Shown: positions 58,371 through 64,000 of the stretch, piece by piece | Numbering within the stretch: position 1 is the stretch's first letter | How the letters are laid out: each line of letters starts with the position of its first letter | NCBI RefSeq assembly: GCF_024323335.1 | Contig: NC_066579.1 | Span: 1,522,501-1,586,500, forward strand | Source of the DNA: Lathyrus oleraceus | Lineage: Eukaryota > Streptophyta > Magnoliopsida > Fabales > Fabaceae | Direction: 5' to 3' | Length of the DNA: 64,000 nucleotides | Notes under the pieces: generated by a model | What the model saw: only the letters and a program-made list of their open reading frames with translations | What the model was told of the DNA's origin: nothing | Database searches by the model: none | Translations under genes and position numbers: made by a program

Positions 58371-59247
58371 ATGCAAAATCATAAAGAGGAAGCAACACAC
58401 ACAAAACAGATTAGACAGCAAAACCAGAATTCAAAGAACTGTCATGCTCGCTGCTGCTTCGCCTAGCGAAGTGGCAGCGAATGCTCGCCCCTGGTTCGCC
58501 TAGCGAGTTGCTAGCGAACCTTACGGGTTTTTGGGTTCTGCAGCATTTTCAGAGAAATCTTCCCAAAACCCACATGCTAATGGTTTCAATTTCAGAACCT
58601 AATGATATATCAATTAAAGAAACGTTCTATGCTATTGGTAATTACAGATTCACATGCAAACCTAAAATTCCCAATTTCAAAACCTAAAATCCCACATGCA
58701 AACCTAAAGTTTCCCATACCAACAACTTCATTCTAAATGACATTCAAATCAGCAATAAACAAAGCTTAAGCATAAAGACATGGTATTAGGGCAAACCTTA
58801 GTTACACGGATTGATTGAAATGTGAAGTGGAGTAAGGTTTGCAATCTTCCAATTAGGGTTTGAGTGTAGATGTGAGAGATGAAAATGAGAGAGTGTGGAG
58901 AGTGCTCGGTTAAAATGCCTCAGCAGAGTTGCAAAAACAGAAAAGTTGTGTTTGGGCCAAAATGAGTGGCCTGCTGAGATTTTAAATAAGTGCTGTCAAG
59001 CAGCGCTCGCTGCTGCTTCGCCTAGCGAGCAGCTAGCGAATCAGCTCGCTACTGCCTCGCCTAGCGAGCAGCAAGCGAGCATGACAGCAATTGCCTTTTC
59101 CAAAGGCAGCAATCCAGGTACACTCAGCATGGTTTTAACAAGTTGAAACCCAATACAACAGAACAGGAAAACAGTAAATACTTACAATGTTGGGGTGCCT
59201 CCCAACAAGCACTTGTTTAACGTCGGCTAAGCTCGACGGTGTGATGC
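58371..59247 (-). other. Spacer between pol and env-position ORF
   Basis: 877 bases with no gene. Contains TCGCCTAGCGA motifs at 58459, 58496, 59018 and 59057, mirroring the LTR cluster. A splice acceptor for a subgenomic env-type message might be expected here but was not identified. Confidence 0.65.
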
Positions 59248-62200
59248 TCACAGAGGAGCATCCAAAGGAATTGCACAGCTCTCGCGATCCACATGACCGC
59301 CGAGATAAACTTTCAAACGTTGGCCATTCACTGTCCAACTATCCTTCTTGTCCATGTCCTCAATGACAATAGCCCCGTACTCCTTCACGTCTTTGACCCG
59401 AAATGGCCCGGACCATTTTGATTTCAACTTTCCAGGGAATAACTTCAACCTGGAATTGAACAAGAGGACCAACTGTCCCGGCACAAATTCTTTCTTGCGG
59501 AGCTTCTTGTCATGGTACTTTTTAACCTTGTCTTTGTACAACCAACTTGAGTGATATGCGGCATTGCGCATCTCCTCCAACTCAAGTAGCTGCACCTTCC
59601 TTTTTTCGCCGGCCAAATCATTTTCAAAATTTAAAAATTTCAGGGCCCACAAGGCTTTGTGCTCCAATTCAACCGGCAAATGGCAAGTTTTACCAAACAC
59701 CAATTGAAAGGGAGTTAGGCCAATTGGAGCTTTAAAGGCGGTACGGTATGCCCATAACGCTTCATCCAATTTTTGGGACCACTCTTTTTTGGAATTTGAC
59801 ACAGTTTTTTCGAGAATTCTCTTAATCTCTCGATTAGAGACCTCGGCTTTCCCATTAGCCTGCGGGTGATACGGAGTTGTCACCCTATGTGATACACCGT
59901 AATGTTTTAAAATGCTTTCCAACGGTGCATTACAAAAGTGTGACCCTCCGTCACTTATCAACACTCGGGGGGTTCCGAAACGGGAAAATATGTTTTTCTT
60001 CAAAAAATTTATCACCGTTTTCGCATCCGCCCGAGGTGAGGCAATCGCCTCAACCCACTTAGAGACGTAATCAACTGCGACAAGCATATACTCGTTCCCA
60101 TAAGAGGGCGGGAATGGTCCTACAAAATCGATGCCCCAACAATCAAATACTTCGACTTCTTGGATATTTTGGAGAGGTATCTCATCTCTCTTACCAATCC
60201 CTCCGCTTCTCTGGCAACTATCACAACTTTGCGCATGGGTATGTGCGTCTTTGAAAATAGTGGGCCAATAAAATCCCGATTGGAGGATTTTAGTGGCCGT
60301 TCTCACCCCATTATAGTGTCCGCCGTAAGGCGAGTTGTGACAATGCCAAAGGATGCTCTGCGCCTCATCGCCAGTAACGCATCTCCTTAATAGGTTATCA
60401 CTACCCAACTTAAACAAGTATGGGTCATCCCAAACATAATACTTGGCATCCGAAAGAAACTTCCTTTTTTGGTTCGAAGTTAGGTCGCGAGGCACAAAAC
60501 CACTAGCCTTGTGGTTCGCAAAGTCTGCAAACCACGGCCTAACTTGAACTTTAAACAGTTTTTCATCAGGAAATTCTTCCCGGATTTCCTTCTCTGACGC
60601 TGTAACCTCCACATTCACTAAGCGGGATAAATGATCCGCCACCAAATTTTCCGATCCCTTCTTGTCTTTAATTTCCACATCAAATTCTTGTAACAAGAGG
60701 ATCCAACGGATGAGCCTTTGCTTCGAATCCGGTTTGGTGAGCAGATATTTAATCGCCGCGTGGTCGGTATACACTACGACTTTAGACCCTATAAGATAAG
60801 ACCTAAACTTTTCAAGCGCGTACACTATTGCAAGTAGTTCTTTCTCCGTGGTGGCATAGTTTATTTGAGCCTCGTTAAGAACCTTACTTGCATAATGTAT
60901 CGCATGAAATTTTTTATCTTTTCTTTGGCCAAGTACCGCTCCAACTGCGTAGTCGCTCGCATCACACATTAGTTCAAAATTTTCATTCCAATTTGGAGCG
61001 ACTATTATTGGAGCGGTAACCAATTTTTCTTTTAAAGTTTCGAAAGCTTGCAAACAATCATCGGTTAAGAGAAATACCTGGTCCTTAGCTAGCAAATTGC
61101 TCAAAGGCTTAGCCACCTTTGAGAAGTCCTTGATAAAGCGCCGATAGAACCCGGCGTGCCCCAAAAAGCTTCGGATGCCCTTCACATTCACCGGAGGAGG
61201 TAACTTTTCTATCACTTCAACCTTAGCTCTATCCACTTCAAGCCCCCTTGAAGAGACTTTGTGGCCAAGCACGATCCCCTCGGTCACCATGAAGTGACAC
61301 TTCTCCCAATTAAGCACCAGATTGGTCTTCACACATCTTTCCAACACCGTTTTCAAGTTTGCCAAGCATAGACTAAAAGACCCACCAAATACCGAGAAGT
61401 CATCCATGAAGACTTCCATTGTTTTCTCTATCAGATCGGAAAAAATGGCTTGCACACATCGTTGGAAAGTCGCCGGTGCATTGCACAACCTAAAGGGCAT
61501 TTTTCGGTATGCGAACACTCCAAACGGACACGTGAAAGTCGTCTTCTCATGATCGGCCGGGTCAACCGCAATTTGGTTATACCCGGAGTAGCCGTCCAAG
61601 AAACAATAGTACTGTTGGCCCGAGAGTCTTTCGAGCATTTGATCCATGAATGGGAGTGGAAAATGATCCTTTCGAGTTGCGGTATTCAACCGCCTATAAT
61701 CAATACACATTCTCCACCCCGTTGCAACTTTAGTAGGGATCAATTCATCCTTGTCATTTCGGATTACGGTAATTCCACCCTTCTTCGGAACAACGTGCAC
61801 AGGACTAACCCACGGACTATCCGAGATCGGGTAAATCATCCCCGCATCCAACAGCTTTACAACTTCCTTTCGAACAACCTCCTTCATGGTAGGATTTAAG
61901 CGGCGTTGTGGTTGAGCTACCGGCTTAAAATCCTCTTCCATCAAAATCTTGTGCATGCAATAGGAGGGACTAATTCCTTTTAGATCGGAAAGAGTCCAAC
62001 CCATGGCTTCTTGATTTGTTTTTAGCACAGTGATCAGACGGGCTTCTTCTTCATTTGTCAAAAGGTTGCTTATGATGACCGGCTTTGCCTCGGTCTCATC
62101 TAGGAATACATACTTCAAAGTAGAGGGTAGTATCTTCAATTCAATAGGCGCTTTTTCGTCAATAACCTCCTTCTTCAAGTTTTCTTCCTCTACTTCCCAC

Positions 62201-64000
62201 GGTTGTAGGTCGTCTAAACTATCAAGTTCCTTTAAGCATTCCTCAAGAGCTAGCTCTTCTTCAATGGTGAAAACCTCCAATGAGTCGTCAAGAGCTAACT
62301 CCATAGGAGATATCTCATGAATATGCTTTGAAACTTCCAAAATAGCGTCTTCGGTCACATCGGTGCGAAAGCTATCATTTCTATCTTTTGAGTGCTTCAT
62401 TGCTTCGAATAGATCGAACGTTACTTCCTCATTTTGGACTCTCACCTTTATTAAACCGTCATCAACATCTATCATCATTCGCGCGGTCTTCATGAATGGT
62501 CGGCCCAAGATGAGCGGAGCATCATCATCTTCCTCCATATCAATAACAATAAAATCGACCGGGAAAAAGAATTTGTCGACTTTAACCAAAACATCTTGGG
62601 CTACGCCATGAGGATGGGTTGTCGATTTATCCGCCAATTGCAACGTCATTCGGATGGACTTAATTTCTATGTTGCCAAGCCTTTTTATAATTGACAAAGG
62701 TATAAGATTAATGCTCGACCCCAAGTCAATTAGTCCTTTTCCGACATAGATATCGCCAATTTTAACCGGCAAAGTCACTCTTCCCGGATCAACCTCTTTT
62801 TTAGGAAGCGTCCTTTGAATAATTGCACTACATCTCGCATCAAGGACGATGGTCTCCGGTTCCGTATACCTCCGTTTTTTTGTAAGTATGTCCTTCATGA
62901 ATTTGCCATACTTGGGCATTTGCTCCAAAGCTTCGGCGAACGGAATGTTGATTTGTAATTGTTTAAAAATATCCATGAACCGGGCGTAATGCCGTTCATT
63001 CTCTCTTTTGGACGGGGCATGAGGATAAGGTAGGTTTTGGATTGGAGTAGTGCTCACTACCTCCTTTCCCTTTGCAACTCTAGCACTCCTCCATCTAGGC
63101 TTTTTCACTTCCTCCCCCCTTACTTCATCAATCGTATTTTTCTCAATCTCCACACTTTTTTTCTTTTCAACTTCACCATTCTTTTTGTTATTTTCAACTT
63201 CTTCCTCCTCATTCCACTCCCCTACTTCACCATCAACATTTTCCTCCACTATTTCCTCCTCATTTTCTTTCTTTTTCTCTCTTTGTTCACTCTCGACTCT
63301 TTTGTTATTCTCACTCATCAACTCCTTCCCACTTCTCGTTGTGACCGCCTTACAATGCTCCTTAGGATTTGTTTGCGTGTTTGCCGAAAAGGAAGGACCG
63401 GTTTGTTGTTCCGCGAGTTGCTTAGCAAGTTGCCCAACTTGAGTCTCGAGATTTTTTATAGCCGCGTCGTTGCTTTTTTGATTTGCCATTGACATTTGCA
63501 TGAATTGCGTCAATGTGTCTTCCAACTTAGAAGTTACGACCGGCGGTTGTTGAGGTATATAAGGATTTTGGGGAGGGTTTTGACGGCTAGAAGAACCACC
63601 TCCATAACCTTGGTTATGGTAATAGTTACTCCTAGGTTGGAACCCTTGGTTCCCTTGGTAATGTTGTTGTTGATTTTGAGGGTGCGGTTGATAAGGTTGT
63701 TGTTGTTGTTGTTGTTGTTGTCTCGGTTGGTAGTCCCTTTGGTTTGCCATGTAGTTTACATCTTCGAATCCCGGAGGTGGACAGAATCCGGTGTCATGCT
63801 CGCCTTTGCAAAGCTCACAATAAGCTATTTGTTTAGCTTTAGACGGTTCTCTCAACTCTTTAATTTGTTGCGTTAAGAGTTCCACTTGTTGTGAGATGAG
63901 CTTGTTTTGGGCAAGGATGGCATCGTTCGTCCCTAGCTCAAGCACTCCCGGCTTCTTCAAAGAGTTGCCTCGACTTTGACTCTGAAGATCATTTAGAGCC
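59248..64000 (-). CDS. Athila-3 gag-pol polyprotein, 5' end outside window
   Basis: The frame is open from the right edge to the TAA/TAG-type stop at 59248, so the gag N-terminus lies beyond 64000. Residue numbers below count from the TTG codon at 63960, which is not a real start. Domains: nucleocapsid motif CELCKGEHDTGFC (48-60) and Gln-rich tract (81-88); Lys/Glu-rich linker; protease LIDLGSSINLIPLSII (410-425, DLGS variant) and LILGRPFM (483-490); RT with FLDGYSGY (787-794) and FMDD (851-854); RNase H D1000, E1041, D1066, D1109; integrase zinc region H1206/H1215/C1246/C1249 and catalytic D1278, D1337, E1373; GPF-type C-terminus near 1518. All key residues are present and no stop occurs, so this copy may be coding-competent. 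Confidence 0.93.
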   Translation of the reverse strand, partial: ALNDLQSQSRGNSLKKPGVLELGTNDAILAQNKLISQQVELLTQQIKELREPSKAKQIAYCELCKGEHDTGFCPPPGFEDVNYMANQRDYQPRQQQQQQQQPYQPHPQNQQQHYQGNQGFQPRSNYYHNQGYGGGSSSRQNPPQNPYIPQQPPVVTSKLEDTLTQFMQMSMANQKSNDAAIKNLETQVGQLAKQLAEQQTGPSFSANTQTNPKEHCKAVTTRSGKELMSENNKRVESEQREKKKENEEEIVEENVDGEVGEWNEEEEVENNKKNGEVEKKKSVEIEKNTIDEVRGEEVKKPRWRSARVAKGKEVVSTTPIQNLPYPHAPSKRENERHYARFMDIFKQLQINIPFAEALEQMPKYGKFMKDILTKKRRYTEPETIVLDARCSAIIQRTLPKKEVDPGRVTLPVKIGDIYVGKGLIDLGSSINLIPLSIIKRLGNIEIKSIRMTLQLADKSTTHPHGVAQDVLVKVDKFFFPVDFIVIDMEEDDDAPLILGRPFMKTARMMIDVDDGLIKVRVQNEEVTFDLFEAMKHSKDRNDSFRTDVTEDAILEVSKHIHEISPMELALDDSLEVFTIEEELALEECLKELDSLDDLQPWEVEEENLKKEVIDEKAPIELKILPSTLKYVFLDETEAKPVIISNLLTNEEEARLITVLKTNQEAMGWTLSDLKGISPSYCMHKILMEEDFKPVAQPQRRLNPTMKEVVRKEVVKLLDAGMIYPISDSPWVSPVHVVPKKGGITVIRNDKDELIPTKVATGWRMCIDYRRLNTATRKDHFPLPFMDQMLERLSGQQYYCFLDGYSGYNQIAVDPADHEKTTFTCPFGVFAYRKMPFRLCNAPATFQRCVQAIFSDLIEKTMEVFMDDFSVFGGSFSLCLANLKTVLERCVKTNLVLNWEKCHFMVTEGIVLGHKVSSRGLEVDRAKVEVIEKLPPPVNVKGIRSFLGHAGFYRRFIKDFSKVAKPLSNLLAKDQVFLLTDDCLQAFETLKEKLVTAPIIVAPNWNENFELMCDASDYAVGAVLGQRKDKKFHAIHYASKVLNEAQINYATTEKELLAIVYALEKFRSYLIGSKVVVYTDHAAIKYLLTKPDSKQRLIRWILLLQEFDVEIKDKKGSENLVADHLSRLVNVEVTASEKEIREEFPDEKLFKVQVRPWFADFANHKASGFVPRDLTSNQKRKFLSDAKYYVWDDPYLFKLGSDNLLRRCVTGDEAQSILWHCHNSPYGGHYNGVRTATKILQSGFYWPTIFKDAHTHAQSCDSCQRSGGIGKRDEIPLQNIQEVEVFDCWGIDFVGPFPPSYGNEYMLVAVDYVSKWVEAIASPRADAKTVINFLKKNIFSRFGTPRVLISDGGSHFCNAPLESILKHYGVSHRVTTPYHPQANGKAEVSNREIKRILEKTVSNSKKEWSQKLDEALWAYRTAFKAPIGLTPFQLVFGKTCHLPVELEHKALWALKFLNFENDLAGEKRKVQLLELEEMRNAAYHSSWLYKDKVKKYHDKKLRKKEFVPGQLVLLFNSRLKLFPGKLKSKWSGPFRVKDVKEYGAIVIEDMDKKDSWTVNGQRLKVYLGGHVDRESCAIPLDAPL

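Larger units (their letters stand above)
54173..64000 (-). mobile_element. Athila-3: largely intact Athila-type element (3' part)
   Basis: Read on the minus strand: gag-pol open from the right edge to 59248, spacer, env-position ORF to 57135, 3' noncoding region, polypurine tract, and 3' LTR (55661-54173). The 5' LTR, primer site and gag start are beyond the window. Coding frames are uninterrupted and it is the innermost insertion on this side, so it is probably the youngest element here. The five bases outside the LTR are TTAAG. Confidence 0.9.

Noticed and set aside
63037..63492. Leu/Phe/Ser-rich plus-strand frames that look like membrane proteins
   Set aside because: Antisense shadows of the Lys/Glu-rich linker of Athila-3 gag-pol.
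63958..63960. Start codon for the 1570-residue gag-pol frame
   Set aside because: The codon is TTG and the frame stays open to the window edge, so the true start is outside.

Overview
The window is plant nuclear repeat DNA. I see no intact host gene; essentially every supportable feature is an LTR retrotransposon or a piece of one. The families present are Ogre/Tat-type Ty3/gypsy (very long LTRs starting TGTAAGACC or TGTAACACC, an archaeal-type RNase H trace, long repeat-rich 3' noncoding regions), Athila-type Ty3/gypsy (tRNA-primer site TGGCGCCGTT, CX2CX3HX4C-type gag, env-position ORF) and Ty1/copia. This mix, with Ogre so dominant, fits a legume of the Fabeae (pea, vetch, lentil, grass pea). 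That assignment is inference from element content.

Layout from left to right. 1-10023 is the 3' part of a decayed Ogre element (Ogre-1): pol tail, repeat-rich noncoding region and a 4.7 kb 3' LTR. It sits in the gag of a reverse-strand Athila element (Athila-1, 10024-12579, with leader, primer site and 5' LTR), which itself interrupts an older Ogre reverse transcriptase remnant (12580-13516). After a patch of LTR debris (13517-14580) comes a forward Athila element (Athila-2, from 14581). Its decayed gag, protease and RT are scattered over 16249-49155 because later insertions split it.

Insertions into Athila-2: (a) a solo copia LTR (16465-21256), itself split by a solo Tat/Ogre LTR (17254-20699); (b) a solo Tat/Ogre LTR (23049-47651), split by a complete copia element (23832-43558, reverse), split in its gag by a short-form Ogre element (Ogre-2, 28147-40045); (c) from 49156 a copia LTR, then a second copia LTR (49514), then a Tat/Ogre LTR (50395), then an apparently intact Athila element (Athila-3, from 54173 to beyond the right edge). 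Five insertions have both target-site duplications in the window: GGGCT, GTCTA, GCCAC, CTAGG and the imperfect GTCTT/GTTTT. These let the order of events be read directly.

Functionally, only Athila-3 still looks coding-competent: an open gag-pol frame of at least 1583 codons with protease, RT, RNase H and integrase residues in place, plus a separate 412-codon env-position ORF. Ogre-2 has well-matched LTRs but lacks the RT core and integrase core. The copia element has lost its protease and carries a zinc-knuckle C-to-Y and an integrase D-to-N change. The most unusual items are a chimeric captured host-gene fragment (ribosomal protein L3 fused to ribophorin I/OST1) inside a Tat LTR at 46424-45987, and arrays of short hairpins with compensating stem changes in Ogre noncoding and U5 regions.
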